DNA of 64,000 nt from the NCBI RefSeq assembly GCF_000168975.1, contig NZ_AAUW01000020.1, positions 1 through 64,000 of the forward strand, in the 5' to 3' direction. Shown one piece after another: positions 24,751-33,476 of this stretch. This stretch comes from Roseibium aggregatum IAM 12614 (GTDB lineage Bacteria > Pseudomonadota > Alphaproteobacteria > Rhizobiales > Stappiaceae). The notes under the pieces are model-generated. The model searched no databases. It worked only from the letters and a program-made list of their open reading frames with translations, and was not told where the DNA came from. Numbering within the stretch: the first letter of the stretch is position 1; every line of letters starts with the position of its first letter. The translations under genes and the position numbers were made by a program.

Positions 24751-26025
24751 TCATCGCGCCGCCAGCCCGAACAGGGACTTGGCCAGGGCAAGCCGCCCTT
24801 CCGCCGCCCGCTCGCAACACGCCCGGAAGTAGCCGCCAGGTGAACTGATCTTCTCCGGATCCCGCAGCGCCTTTTCGGCCACCATCGCCAGAATGGCCGC
24901 CGCAACATGCCGTCCCAGCTTGCCGCATGCGTCGGTGAAGCCTTTCTCGCTCAAGCCGATGCCGATCCTCAGCACATCTGTTGCGGAAATGAGATCAGGC
25001 CAGCTTTTGAGAGCTACGCCGAAATCGCTCTGGATGGACGTACACGCGCTTTCCAGCAAAGAGATCGAAACAGCATCGAGGGTTTCAGAACGGACAAAAT
25101 CCGCCTTACCTGTGCCTTTCTGCCCGGAATAACGCTGGTTTGAACCCCTACCCCGCTGCGCTTGCTCCTTTTCAGGAGCCATTTCGGCGCCGTAGGCGAC
25201 GTCAGGATTAGGTTTGATTTCATCTGCGTTAGCAGATGTCCGGTTATTTAAACAAGAGTCTGGTGAGCTTGTATTAAATAAAGGGGTGACATCAATGTCA
25301 TCTTCGCATGACGTATTATTGTTTTTAGAGCCTTTTTCCCGTGTGTCAGAAGCCTCTTTCAATGTTTCCATCACAAGATCATAAAGATCCAGAAGCGCCT
25401 GGGCCTTGATCTGAACATCCTGCTGGCTTTCCAGAATGGCCTGCATCTGATCGAGGAAATCCGTCAGATCTGCATCTTTCGTCGCTTCAACGATGTCTAC
25501 AATTGCTCTGGAAAGTCTTGCGACAGTCCGTTTTGCCTCACGCACGGCATTCAGATGCGCCTGCCACTCGTCGGCCTGTCGTTTGATTTCACGGTAGCGC
25601 ACTCTGGCCGGCGTAAAATCGAGACCATAGGCAAATGTGATGTCGCCACTGTCGTTACGGTGCACCCACCTGCGGCCGGTCGAACTGTCCCGGTAGGCCA
25701 GAATACGGGCCTCTACGAGCTGTTTGATGGCTCGGATAACCGTTCGTTCGCTCTTGCCGACGTAAGAGGCCAGCTTCTCGTTCGAGATGGCAACGACCGG
25801 CCTGTTGTCCCCTTTCCAGTCGTCCGGCTTCGAAAGACCAAGCAGGATGTCCAGGACATGATAGGCTGTGGACGTCAGCCCGATCGGCTGCGCCGCCCGT
25901 TTCAAGGCAATTGCGACTTCGGATTTTCCAATATCGGGAATGTCGTTCGACATCGCCAGACGCTGGGACGCAAGCATCCCCGGCGTCACCTTCCGAAAGG
26001 AAGAGACGTTCGAAACAGCAGGCAT
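24751..26025 (-). CDS. repC: RepC replication initiator
   Basis: A 424-residue initiator of repABC replicons. The N-terminal half contains the wHTH-type DNA-binding region (SNEKLASYVGKSERTVIRAIKQL, about 95-120). A low-complexity middle part carries the AT-rich origin, and the C-terminal domain has the conserved AEKALRDPEKISSPGGYFRA. The start was set at 26025, where GGAGG lies 5 bp upstream, instead of an upstream start at 26121. Expression is expected to be held down by the antisense RNA at 26165-26250. A truncated second repC lies at 11091. Confidence 0.93.
   Translation of the reverse strand: MPAVSNVSSFRKVTPGMLASQRLAMSNDIPDIGKSEVAIALKRAAQPIGLTSTAYHVLDILLGLSKPDDWKGDNRPVVAISNEKLASYVGKSERTVIRAIKQLVEARILAYRDSSTGRRWVHRNDSGDITFAYGLDFTPARVRYREIKRQADEWQAHLNAVREAKRTVARLSRAIVDIVEATKDADLTDFLDQMQAILESQQDVQIKAQALLDLYDLVMETLKEASDTREKGSKNNNTSCEDDIDVTPLFNTSSPDSCLNNRTSANADEIKPNPDVAYGAEMAPEKEQAQRGRGSNQRYSGQKGTGKADFVRSETLDAVSISLLESACTSIQSDFGVALKSWPDLISATDVLRIGIGLSEKGFTDACGKLGRHVAAAILAMVAEKALRDPEKISSPGGYFRACCERAAEGRLALAKSLFGLAAR
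25215..25335. other. putative oriV, AT-rich segment inside repC
   Basis: The DNA falls sharply in GC here (words such as GTTATTTAAACAAG, TATTAAATAAAG and GTATTATTGTTTTTAG) and encodes a low-complexity Asn/Ser/Asp linker. In studied repABC plasmids the replication origin lies in the AT-rich central part of repC. The location is by analogy, not shown. Confidence 0.5.
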
Positions 26026-26129
26026 GACAACCTCCGTTCGCCGGCACGAGCAAACGTGCGGCGTTATGCGTTTCAGGAGGTTCAACTTCGGGAAATCGGC
26101 CGAAATCCACCGTTCACACAAGATGGTTC

Positions 26130-26158
26130 TTGCGCGTGATTCGGAATTCGCCTAAAAC
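26130..26158 (+). promoter_or_regulatory. promoter of the antisense ctRNA
   Basis: TTGCGC and TAAAAC are separated by 17 bp on the strand opposite repC, in the repB-repC gap where the counter-transcribed RNA promoter is always found. Confidence 0.5.
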
Positions 26159-26164
26159 AGGGAA

Positions 26165-26250
26165 GTGTTGAGGTTCCTGTTTGGACGTTCCAAGTTGAAC
26201 CGTGATTAAAGAGACTGAACGGTTGCCGCCGTTTCGGTCTCTTTTCATTT
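26165..26250 (+). ncRNA. ctRNA antisense to the repC leader (incompatibility RNA)
   Basis: A short transcript in the repB-repC intergenic region, opposite to repABC. It ends in a strong hairpin: AAAGAGACTGAACGG at 26208-26222 pairs with CCGTTTCGGTCTCTTT, followed by a T-rich run, a rho-independent terminator. In repABC plasmids this RNA binds the repC leader, prevents translation and sets copy number and incompatibility. The 5' end is estimated from the promoter match. Confidence 0.65.
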
Positions 26251-26398
26251 TGTCTCTATGTGTCTCGCTCCGTCTCCTTCTTTATGGGTTCTGGCGGAAT
26301 TCGGGTCTGTTGCCGATCTGGCCCGGGACGGTAATCGAACACCTGCCCCGAAACCTCGTGCGTCCGGCAAATCTCCTCGAGATGTGCCGCAATCCCTG

Positions 26399-27403
26399 TC
26401 ACCCTTTCGGCCGTCCCGTTCCTTTCCGTTGCTGCAGAAAATCGCTGTAGACGTCCGGAAGGTTCTCTTCCAGCCATCGGCCGAATTCCGCTTCGGTTCT
26501 CGGTATCGAGAACACGGTTGCCGCCGATGTTCTCTTCAGTTTCGCCACCACGGTTCCGTTCGAGGTGATTTCCGCAGCAGGGTGAGCTGATGAAGCAGCC
26601 TTCTTTTGCTTGCCCCTTGCCGCCTGCATTGCCATGGCCATCCTGTCCTGGGCCGCGGCAAGCTTGAAATCCTCACTGTCGAGGACTTCGCGCACACGCT
26701 GTTCCGCTGCAGGGTCCTCGAACAGCTTTGCCAGTTCCATCCACGCCGGCCGGCCAACATTTCGAGCCCGTCCGATCGCGCGAATGATGTCGTGCGGGAT
26801 GCTGTCGGCGATCTTGCGCATGTTGGAAATGACGGTCTGCACCTGGCCAAGCACCGGCTGCATTTCGCGCTGTTTCAGACCAGCCTCGCGCAACTGGACA
26901 GCCCAAAGAACCATTTCGGCGAAGGTCAGGTTCTCGCGGACACCATTTTCAAGAGACTGTTCCTTGATCAGCTCGGCATCGCTCAGCTTGCGGACATACG
27001 CCTTGACCTTGAACGTTTCCGGCTTGCCGGCTTCCGCCATCAGCGCCTTGATGGCAAAGAGCCTGCGATGCCCGTAGGCAAGCTGATACCGGTCACGTTC
27101 CGTGGGATGCGGCCGCACCAGAACCGGGATCTTCTGGCCCTCGTCTTGGATGGAAAGCTTGAGCTCTTCCAAGGCTTCCTCAGCTTCGTGGTCAGTTTCG
27201 AAACGGTCTGAGAACGGGCTTGGATCGATTTTCGACGGATCGAGCGCAACGATGCTGTCCTCGCGCATATGCGACAAGGCCCGGCCCATGGAGTTCACGA
27301 CGGGCGCGGTCACCTTCTGGCTCGCGACAGGCGGCGGCTCCTTCTTGTCGGCGGCGGCGGCGGCCGCCGCATCGGACATCATTTTGACGATCGACTTTTT
27401 CAT
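26399..27403 (-). CDS. repB: RepB, ParB-like partition protein
   Basis: A 334-residue ParB/Spo0J-family centromere-binding protein. The ParB N-terminal box includes PVLVRPHPTERDRYQLAYGHRR and LIKEQSLENGVRENLTFAE; an HTH follows at about 165-195, and the C-terminal dimer region ends GRWLEENLPDVYSDFLQQRKG. The start at 27403 follows GGGAGG. It begins 2 bp after the repA stop. I could not point to a convincing parS site nearby. Confidence 0.93.
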   Translation of the reverse strand: MKKSIVKMMSDAAAAAAADKKEPPPVASQKVTAPVVNSMGRALSHMREDSIVALDPSKIDPSPFSDRFETDHEAEEALEELKLSIQDEGQKIPVLVRPHPTERDRYQLAYGHRRLFAIKALMAEAGKPETFKVKAYVRKLSDAELIKEQSLENGVRENLTFAEMVLWAVQLREAGLKQREMQPVLGQVQTVISNMRKIADSIPHDIIRAIGRARNVGRPAWMELAKLFEDPAAEQRVREVLDSEDFKLAAAQDRMAMAMQAARGKQKKAASSAHPAAEITSNGTVVAKLKRTSAATVFSIPRTEAEFGRWLEENLPDVYSDFLQQRKGTGRPKG

Positions 27404-27405
27404 CG

Positions 27406-28644
27406 TCAAACCTCCCTGCCCCATACACTCTTGATCAAATCGAGAATTTCGGCGTTGACGCGGTCCGCGCTTTCCAGCGCCCGCTTCAGGGTTTCCCGGC
27501 CAACTTCACCGGGTTCGATTTCGTAAAGGCTTTTCTTGGCAACTCCGGCAGAGGCGATGGCGGTCGATTCAATTGCCTCAGCCACCAGAACGTCCGTCCC
27601 GAACAGGTCGCGCATGGTGCCGGACATGATCTTCTGCGGCCCGTCATTGGGGTTGACCCTGGTCAGCAGAAACTTCGTGAAGTCATGTTCGAAAACCGCG
27701 CCGCCTTCGGAAAGCGTGTGGGTCACATCCGAGATCATCTTCAGGAACTGGGAACACGAGGACACGTCGAGCATGGCCGGATGAACGGTGATGATGAGGC
27801 CGGTTGCAGCGTAAAGCGCGGCCATCGTGGTGTATCCAAGCGACGGCGGTGTATCGAGGACGACAATATCGAAATGATCCTCCACCGACTTGATCACCGC
27901 ATCGAGCCGCTGGAAGAAGAGGCCCAGTTCATCTGTCGTCCGTTCGGCAAGCGCAGTCGGCGTGTCGTATTCGAAATCCATCAGGCGCAGGTTACCGCAG
28001 GCAAGGTGAATGCCCGGGAAGTAGGTTTCGCGAATGACCTCTGAAAAAGGCACTCGGTAATTGTCGTAGCGCAGCGCGTCGTAGGTGGTGTCGGTGCGTT
28101 CGTCATCGTCCTCGCCGGAGCGAAGGTCGCGGTCCGGTTGAATGCCGAACGTCGTGGTCATGGATGCCTGCGGGTCCAGGTCAACGCACAGCACCCTGTA
28201 TCCCTGAATGGCCAGATAATGCGCCAGATGAACCGAGGTGGTCGTCTTGGAGCTGCCGCCCTTGAAGTTCGCGGCGGCAATCACCTGCAACTTCTCTCCC
28301 GCGCGGCGATGCGGCACGAGACGATGGGCGTCATCCGGCCGGAGTTCCGCCAGGAACTTTCTCAACTCCCAAACCTGCTCGACCGTATAGATCCGTCGGT
28401 TGTTTTCAGCGCGGTGCGGTTGGGGTCCCTTGCCTTCAAGGGTCAGCGTGCGCAGCGTGCTTTCGGGCACACCCAGCAGGCGCACCAGATCCGTGGTGGA
28501 AAACGTCCGGCCGAAAACCTTGCGGGCTTCCGGCGGATAGGTCATTTCGCGCATCGTCTGCAAACGGTCCGAAAGCTTCTGAGTGAAACTTTCGATCTTT
28601 GCGGTCGTATCGCGTCCACCGGAAAATTGTTCGGTAACGGCCAT
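27406..28644 (-). CDS. repA: RepA, ParA-like partition ATPase
   Basis: A 412-residue ParA-family ATPase. The N-terminal part carries an HTH (FSTTDLVRLLGVPESTLRTL) used for autorepression. The deviant Walker A is NFKGGSSKTTT, and VDLDPQASMT and VVLDTPPSLGY are the other ATPase motifs. With RepB it segregates the replicon and represses the repABC promoter. The ATG at 28644 was taken; a TTG sits immediately before it. Confidence 0.94.
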   Translation of the reverse strand: MAVTEQFSGGRDTTAKIESFTQKLSDRLQTMREMTYPPEARKVFGRTFSTTDLVRLLGVPESTLRTLTLEGKGPQPHRAENNRRIYTVEQVWELRKFLAELRPDDAHRLVPHRRAGEKLQVIAAANFKGGSSKTTTSVHLAHYLAIQGYRVLCVDLDPQASMTTTFGIQPDRDLRSGEDDDERTDTTYDALRYDNYRVPFSEVIRETYFPGIHLACGNLRLMDFEYDTPTALAERTTDELGLFFQRLDAVIKSVEDHFDIVVLDTPPSLGYTTMAALYAATGLIITVHPAMLDVSSCSQFLKMISDVTHTLSEGGAVFEHDFTKFLLTRVNPNDGPQKIMSGTMRDLFGTDVLVAEAIESTAIASAGVAKKSLYEIEPGEVGRETLKRALESADRVNAEILDLIKSVWGREV

Positions 28645-29328
28645 CAATGCCCTCTGACGGTTTTATGCCCGATATGAGCGGTAACTCCGTCATGGATGCC
28701 GGATTCCGGTAGATGGTGCAAGGAAATTTAAGTTAACGAAACCCTAACCCGCCAGAGTTGAACAAGCCGCTTCGGGTTTCCGCGGCGATTTTCCACGGCG
28801 GTCACAACGTCCACCTGCGGTTTTTCCTGCCGCGCGCTTGCCAAACAATCTATTTTTCCCCTTTCCTTTCAATCTGTTATCCTGCCCCTCTAAACACGCG
28901 CGCGCCACCGGCTCTCGCGCTCGCATATTCTCGAACTGGCCAGAGGCGGCTCATCAAGCTCAAACTTGTCCTGGAATTTTTTCGAGGTGCTTTGCCGGAA
29001 AAACGGAAATTTCGCGATCTATCAACAGAATCGCCTGTGCCAGAAAACTGTAATGGCCACGACATCAGACCGGTACGGCGCTTGCCGGCGTGTCCAGTCC
29101 TGAGTGGCACACACCTGAAGATCAATCATCGGCAGAGCGCCGAACATCGTCCAGCAAGAAGGACTGGCCAGCGTTGAGCGGGCATTTCGCAATTTCAGTT
29201 GGAAAGCTGGACCGAAGTGCAACGACACGCTCCAGGTAAGGCGAGCAGCAGGTTGCGGCTGTGAATAGCAGGCCGCTTGAAGTCATCAGGGCAGTGTCCT
29301 CCGAATGGCGGAACCAGCCTTTCACTGC
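28645..29328. other. gene-poor region upstream of repA
   Basis: About 680 bp between the repA start and the LuxR-type gene. It must hold the repA promoter on the minus strand and possibly a centromere. Open frames exist on both strands (for example plus 28758-29177), but none has recognisable family features or a good ribosome site, and several overlap. No gene is called. Confidence 0.5.
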
Positions 29329-30036
29329 CTAACGGCCCCCTTTTCGGGATCGTTGAAACTGAAGATATGCGGCGGCTGCTTCAGTCCGGTTCGAGACGCC
29401 CATTTTCGAGATGATGTGATGGATGTGGAGCTTGATGGTGTGCTCCGACAACGAAAGATTTGCAGCTATATTCTTGTTTTGATGCCCCTGCGCGATCAGC
29501 GCCAGCACCTCCAGCTCTCTTGGCGTCAGTGAACTGATCAGGTCCGCTCCGCTGCTGTTTCTGGCATCAACGAGATTGCGAGCCTTTTCAAGCCGCATAC
29601 TCGGACCGGCTTCAAGAAGCTCGACCAGATCAGGCGGCATATAGGAACCACCCTGCAGCATTATCTGGATGGCGTAGAGCCACAGATCCAGTCTCAGGTT
29701 CATGGGGATGACGTTGTTGATGATGCCGGTGTTCAAGCAGTCCCGGATGTGCTGCCTTGACCCGTATTCACCGTTGAAGGTCAAACAAAGGACCGCATTG
29801 GGAAACCTTTCCCGAAACTCAGGCAATAGATTGGCATTCGCCGCGCCGAACCCCTCATCGACCAGGATCAGGGCGGGTAGCACCTTTTCACGAGCGGCCT
29901 TTTTTACCAGTGCCTTCCAGTCGGTAGACACCTGAACGACGAGATCCGGCAATTCTCGAAGCAATGCATTTTCCAGGGGTTTGGGAAATTTGTCCCCGGG
30001 ACCTATAAAAAATAAATGTCGCAAATGGTCAGACAT
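29329..30036 (-). CDS. LuxR/NarL-type transcriptional regulator
   Basis: A 235-residue protein with an N-terminal receiver-like domain (about 5-125, with PALILVDEGFG and FPNAVLCLTFNGEYGSRQHIRDCLNTG) and a C-terminal LuxR HTH: SSLTPRELEVLALIAQGHQN, then NIAANLSLSEHTIKLHIHHI. GGGAGG precedes the start. The acidic pocket is not fully conserved, so phosphorylation is uncertain. There is no histidine kinase beside it; target genes are unknown. Confidence 0.85.
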   Translation of the reverse strand: MSDHLRHLFFIGPGDKFPKPLENALLRELPDLVVQVSTDWKALVKKAAREKVLPALILVDEGFGAANANLLPEFRERFPNAVLCLTFNGEYGSRQHIRDCLNTGIINNVIPMNLRLDLWLYAIQIMLQGGSYMPPDLVELLEAGPSMRLEKARNLVDARNSSGADLISSLTPRELEVLALIAQGHQNKNIAANLSLSEHTIKLHIHHIISKMGVSNRTEAAAAYLQFQRSRKGGR

Positions 30037-30441
30037 TGAGAGCCTCCCGAATGACCATGCCCGACCCTTAGAAATTACGTAAAGGAACTAAAGATCATGA
30101 CGCAGGCTGACAAGGATCAATAAGTTTCTAATTCCACTCAATTTTTCAATTTACGGCTAAAAATCATCAAAATCGCTGATTTGGATCAATATTTTTACCA
30201 TGCCGAGCTCAAAATCGAAACATACTTATTCTTGCAAAAATAGTCTCAGCAATGGCGCATAATGAAATGAGAAACGAGTTTGGTATACTTTTCAAAATGA
30301 ACTTTCCCCAGCAGGCCTGAAACCCCGGCGCGAGCATTCCTGCCGAGCTGAATGCAAGTGGCAAGCGTGCCGGTTCTTGCTGGCTGATCGATATGACATG
30401 CAGCAAGATCACTCAGGTCCGTCAGAACCTTTTGGCGCTGC
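30037..30441. other. AT-rich intergenic region
   Basis: About 400 bp between the LuxR-type gene and the end of the WYL regulator. The AT-rich half next to 30037 should hold the luxR promoter. A 65-codon stretch open on the minus strand (30441-30246), in a different frame from the WYL gene, has no clear start or family and is not called. Confidence 0.4.
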
Positions 30442-31161
30442 TCAGCGCGGCATGTCGCTGAAGGGACATACATCGTCTTCGAAAGGCACATGCCTCCGGC
30501 GGAACTGTGCGCCCTGCACGATCTCCGGATTGCAGATCCTGTCCATGCGAAAGTGACGGAAATCCTCACGGCCGGCATCCCAGGCCACAAGATACCAGAG
30601 CGGCGGCAAGATGAGCATGGCCTGTGGTTCGACTTCTCTGATCGTTTCAACGCCTTTGGCGTCACGGTAACAGAACCGTAGATGCAGCCGTTGCAGAAAT
30701 GCCGCCTCGAACGCGGGCAGCAATTCGGGACCAATTGCCCCCAGATTTGAAATGTCCTGCCTGGGCGACAATTGGCCGACATACAAGCAGTCCAGAAGCC
30801 TGCGCAGGTCTCGCACCTTGTCGCCGGAAAATCCCTTTTCGATCTTGGCAAGCCCTGCATCGGCGAGATCGGAAAAGGGAAGAGACCCGGCTGCGCGCAT
30901 CGACGCCACACTGATGATGAGCGCAAACACTTCAACCACCGAGAGGCGTGCAGTGGTCTGCATGGAGTTCGGATCGAGCTGCAACCCGCCGCCCCGGCCC
31001 GTTTCCGAATGAATGACGAAGCCTTGGTCGCGCAGCGCGCTAATATCGCGCAGCACTGTTCGCCGGGACGCACCGATTTCCCTGGCCAGGCCATCGACCG
31101 TTGAGGTTCCTTTGCGCCGGAGGATGCGGACAATGGCGTCGTGTCTGAGACGGATGTTCAT
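30442..31161 (-). CDS. HTH-WYL (YafY/DeoR-like) transcriptional regulator
   Basis: A 239-residue regulator. The N-terminal HTH reads LRRKGTSTVDGLAREIGASR and RTVLRDISALRDQGF, followed by the wing GRGGGLQL. The C-terminal WYL domain includes LHLRFCYRDAKG, PLWYLVAWD and FRMDRI. It is divergent from the RidA gene, with about 80 bp between the starts, and is probably that gene's regulator. Confidence 0.88.
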   Translation of the reverse strand: MNIRLRHDAIVRILRRKGTSTVDGLAREIGASRRTVLRDISALRDQGFVIHSETGRGGGLQLDPNSMQTTARLSVVEVFALIISVASMRAAGSLPFSDLADAGLAKIEKGFSGDKVRDLRRLLDCLYVGQLSPRQDISNLGAIGPELLPAFEAAFLQRLHLRFCYRDAKGVETIREVEPQAMLILPPLWYLVAWDAGREDFRHFRMDRICNPEIVQGAQFRRRHVPFEDDVCPFSDMPR

Positions 31162-31245
31162 TTGCTCAGGATACCACTTTCGGTGACAAAATCTGGCACC
31201 GATTTACTTTAAGCGGGTCGTGACAACTCAACAAGGAGAGTGAAC

Positions 31246-31677
31246 ATGACGCCCCAAAACCAAACACCCGCCATCTCCGCGAAGCCGGTCATCGTCAATC
31301 CGTCCCACCTGCACGATCCGACGCCAAACGGCTATAGCACCGCGGTCATAACCCCTGCCTCCGGTCGGCTCGTATTCGTGTCCGGGCAAGGTGGACAGGA
31401 TCAGACCGGCGCGCTTTCGCCTGATTTTGGTGAGCAGGTAAAACAAGCCTATGCAAACCTTGCCGCCGTGATCGAGGCACTCGGCGCCCACCCGGATCAA
31501 GTCGTGAAACTGACCGTTTTCGTGGTCGACCACGATATGTCCAAACTCGGCGTGTTGACGGAGACTGTGACCCGGAGGTTTGGTGCCAGGCTTCCGGCGC
31601 AAACGTTGGTTCCGGTGCCAAAACTTGCCATCGATGCCATGCTTTTCGAGGTCGAGGCTGTGCTCTTCCTGGATTGA
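31246..31677 (+). CDS. RidA/YjgF-family enamine/imine deaminase
   Basis: A 143-residue member of the RidA family, which hydrolyses reactive enamine/imine intermediates or related metabolites. The family pattern includes VFVSGQGGQDQTG, QVKQAYANLAAVIEALG and the C-terminal ALxLPxxAIDAMLFEVEAVLFL-like end, where PAQTLVPVPKLA replaces the usual R-T-x-V-G version. AAGGAG precedes the ATG; an in-frame GTG lies 6 bp earlier. The usual catalytic Arg is not obvious, so activity may differ from the archetype. Confidence 0.85.
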   Translation: MTPQNQTPAISAKPVIVNPSHLHDPTPNGYSTAVITPASGRLVFVSGQGGQDQTGALSPDFGEQVKQAYANLAAVIEALGAHPDQVVKLTVFVVDHDMSKLGVLTETVTRRFGARLPAQTLVPVPKLAIDAMLFEVEAVLFLD

Positions 31678-31776
31678 AAACCGGCCGGAACCGCTCTACC
31701 GGCGCCTTACGCAACACTCCGGCCCTTTCTGCAAGAGAGCCTGGGTGTTGTGGTGCTTCCGGTGCTCATGGTATCT

Positions 31777-31817
31777 CGCATTTTCAATGCGCATAAAAAA
31801 CACGCATTGAAAATGCG
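31777..31817. promoter_or_regulatory. perfect 15-bp inverted repeat upstream of ccdAB
   Basis: CGCATTTTCAATGCG and its exact reverse complement flank an 11-bp A-rich loop (CATAAAAAACA), 52 bp before ccdA. It could be the autoregulatory operator for the CcdA-CcdB complex or a terminator behind ridA. The perfect symmetry and position favour an operator. Confidence 0.5.
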
Positions 31818-31868
31818 TAATATTGCAGGTACCTTCAGCTTTCAGGATTTGACTGGTTTGGAAACACA

Positions 31869-32102
31869 ATGGCACGCGTTCACGCTCGCAAGGCGACTAA
31901 TTTGACGATTGATATGTCCCTGGTCGGTTCGGCGAAAGAACTGGGCGTGAATATCTCCCAGGCGGCCGAGGAAGGCATCCGGCGTGCTGTATCGGAAGCC
32001 CGTGCGGAACGCTGGAAACAGGAAAATCAGGCGGCCTTGAACAGCTCCAACGACTTTGTCGACCAACACGGTTTGCCGCTCGAAACAAGTCGCCTGTTTT
32101 AA
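31869..32102 (+). CDS. ccdA: CcdA-type antitoxin
   Basis: A 77-residue antitoxin. The N-terminal half is ribbon-helix-helix (KATNLTIDMSLVGSAKELGVNISQ, then EEGIRRAV), and the C-terminal toxin-binding tail reads WKQENQAALNSSNDFVDQHG followed by LPL. Its stop overlaps the ccdB ATG (TAATG), the usual coupled arrangement. It neutralises CcdB and represses the operon. Confidence 0.95.
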   Translation: MARVHARKATNLTIDMSLVGSAKELGVNISQAAEEGIRRAVSEARAERWKQENQAALNSSNDFVDQHGLPLETSRLF

Positions 32103-32401
32103 TGGCCAGAAATCAGCTCTACCACCTGAGACCGGATCGCGTTCTGGTTCTGGACGTGCAGGCCGACCTTCTGGAAAGCCTGAACACGCGTGTCGTCGTG
32201 CCGCTTTTGCCGAGGTCACGTGCCCCGGCTCCCGCAGCCTACCTGAACCCGGTCTTCAGCTGGGAGGGCGAGGACTACGTCATGGCAACCCAATTCCTGG
32301 CCGCCGTATCGGTGTCCCAACTTGGGGACCCGATCGGCAACCTCGACGAGAACTTCGCCGAAATCACCCGCGCGCTGGATACCCTGTTCCAGGGCTTCTG
32401 A
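32102..32401 (+). CDS. ccdB: CcdB-type gyrase-poisoning toxin
   Basis: A 99-residue toxin of the CcdB/MazF fold: YLLDVQADLL-like RVLVLDVQADLLESLNTRVVVPLLP, NPVFSWEGEDYVMATQ and the C-terminal TRALDTLFQGF, where F plasmid CcdB ends with the functional WGI. Poisons DNA gyrase in plasmid-free segregants. On a repABC replicon it probably acts as a post-segregational stabiliser. Confidence 0.95.
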   Translation: MARNQLYHLRPDRVLVLDVQADLLESLNTRVVVPLLPRSRAPAPAAYLNPVFSWEGEDYVMATQFLAAVSVSQLGDPIGNLDENFAEITRALDTLFQGF

Positions 32402-32447
32402 CTGCCAACGAAGCAGGGTCCATTCGCGCCCAAAGCCCCCGCATCGC

Positions 32448-33476
32448 TCAAGCCATGTCCACCCGGCTCTCACTCTGCGCATCGAAGTAAATGGCCTGGT
32501 CGGTATCATAGCCGATCCACACCGTTTCTTCGCCACCGGCCATGTCCTGGCGCGGCGCAGTGACGATCAGCCTGCCGACGTCACTTTCGCAGTGAAGCAC
32601 AAGGTTGGCGCCGGTCATCTCGGAAAAGACAACCCGCGCCGGTATGGCAGCGGCCTGCGGCGATGACGTGTGAACCTTCATATGCTCCGGCCGCATGCCG
32701 ACGGTCAGGCCCGTTTTGCCGGGCCAGAAAGGCAAGGCTTCTATGGGCAGAAAATTTGTCGGCAGCATGCCCAGGAACCCGGCAACAAAGCGATTTGCCG
32801 GCCTGTCGTAGATGGCGCCGGGCGTATCGAATTGAAGCAGATCACCATCCTTCAGAACCGCAATCCGGTCCGCGAGGGAAAGCGCTTCGCTCTGGTCGTG
32901 GGTCACATAAACGACCGTTGCCCCCAGTTGCCGGTGAAGCTCCTTGATTTCCGAGCGCATGGCAACCCGCAAGGCGTTGTCCAGATTGGACAGCGGTTCA
33001 TCCATCAGGAAGATGGAGCTGTTTCGTGCCATGGCCCGGCCCATGGCAACCCGCTGACGCTGACCGCCGGACAGGGCGCCCGGCTTTCTGTCGAGATAAG
33101 GCTCCAGCTTCAGCGTTCTCGCCACTTCCTCGGCACGGGCGTTGCGTTCCGCCTTGGCAACGCCGCGCAGCTCCAGACCGAAAGCGATGTTCTGGCGCAC
33201 GTTCATATGCGGATAGAGCGCGTAGTTCTGGAAAATCATGGCGATGTCCCGGTCCTGCGGGGCAACGTCGTTGACGCGCTTGCCGCCGATCCGGATATCG
33301 CCCTGGTCGCATTTTTCGAGACCTGCAATGAGACGCAGCAGCGTGGATTTCCCGCAGCCCGACGGACCGACGATGACGATGAATTCCCCTGCCCGCATAT
33401 CCAGCGACACGCCATGCAGGACTTCCGGTCCGCCCGGATAGGATTTGCGGATGTCCGTCAGCTCGATACCGCTCAT
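32448..33476 (-). CDS. ugpC: glycerol-3-phosphate-type ABC transporter ATPase
   Basis: A 342-residue MalK/UgpC-type ATPase: Walker A GPSGCGKST, Q-loop FQNYALYPHM, signature LSGGQRQRVAMG, Walker B IFLMDEPLSNLDN, and a C-terminal TOBE regulatory domain with VGMRPEHMKVH. Last gene of the ugp operon; its start overlaps the ugpQ stop (ATGA). Confidence 0.9.
   Translation of the reverse strand: MSGIELTDIRKSYPGGPEVLHGVSLDMRAGEFIVIVGPSGCGKSTLLRLIAGLEKCDQGDIRIGGKRVNDVAPQDRDIAMIFQNYALYPHMNVRQNIAFGLELRGVAKAERNARAEEVARTLKLEPYLDRKPGALSGGQRQRVAMGRAMARNSSIFLMDEPLSNLDNALRVAMRSEIKELHRQLGATVVYVTHDQSEALSLADRIAVLKDGDLLQFDTPGAIYDRPANRFVAGFLGMLPTNFLPIEALPFWPGKTGLTVGMRPEHMKVHTSSPQAAAIPARVVFSEMTGANLVLHCESDVGRLIVTAPRQDMAGGEETVWIGYDTDQAIYFDAQSESRVDMA

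Noticed and set aside
24751..28760. parS centromere for RepB
   Set aside because: I looked for the GTT-N4-GC-N4-AAC type palindrome of repABC plasmids around the cassette and found no convincing match by eye.
28758..29177. 139-codon frame upstream of repA
   Set aside because: No family resemblance, no convincing ribosome site, overlaps other open frames; treated as non-coding.
30246..31133. Alternative 295-codon frame over the WYL regulator
   Set aside because: The 30442-31161 frame encodes clear HTH and WYL domains; the other frame is a shadow.
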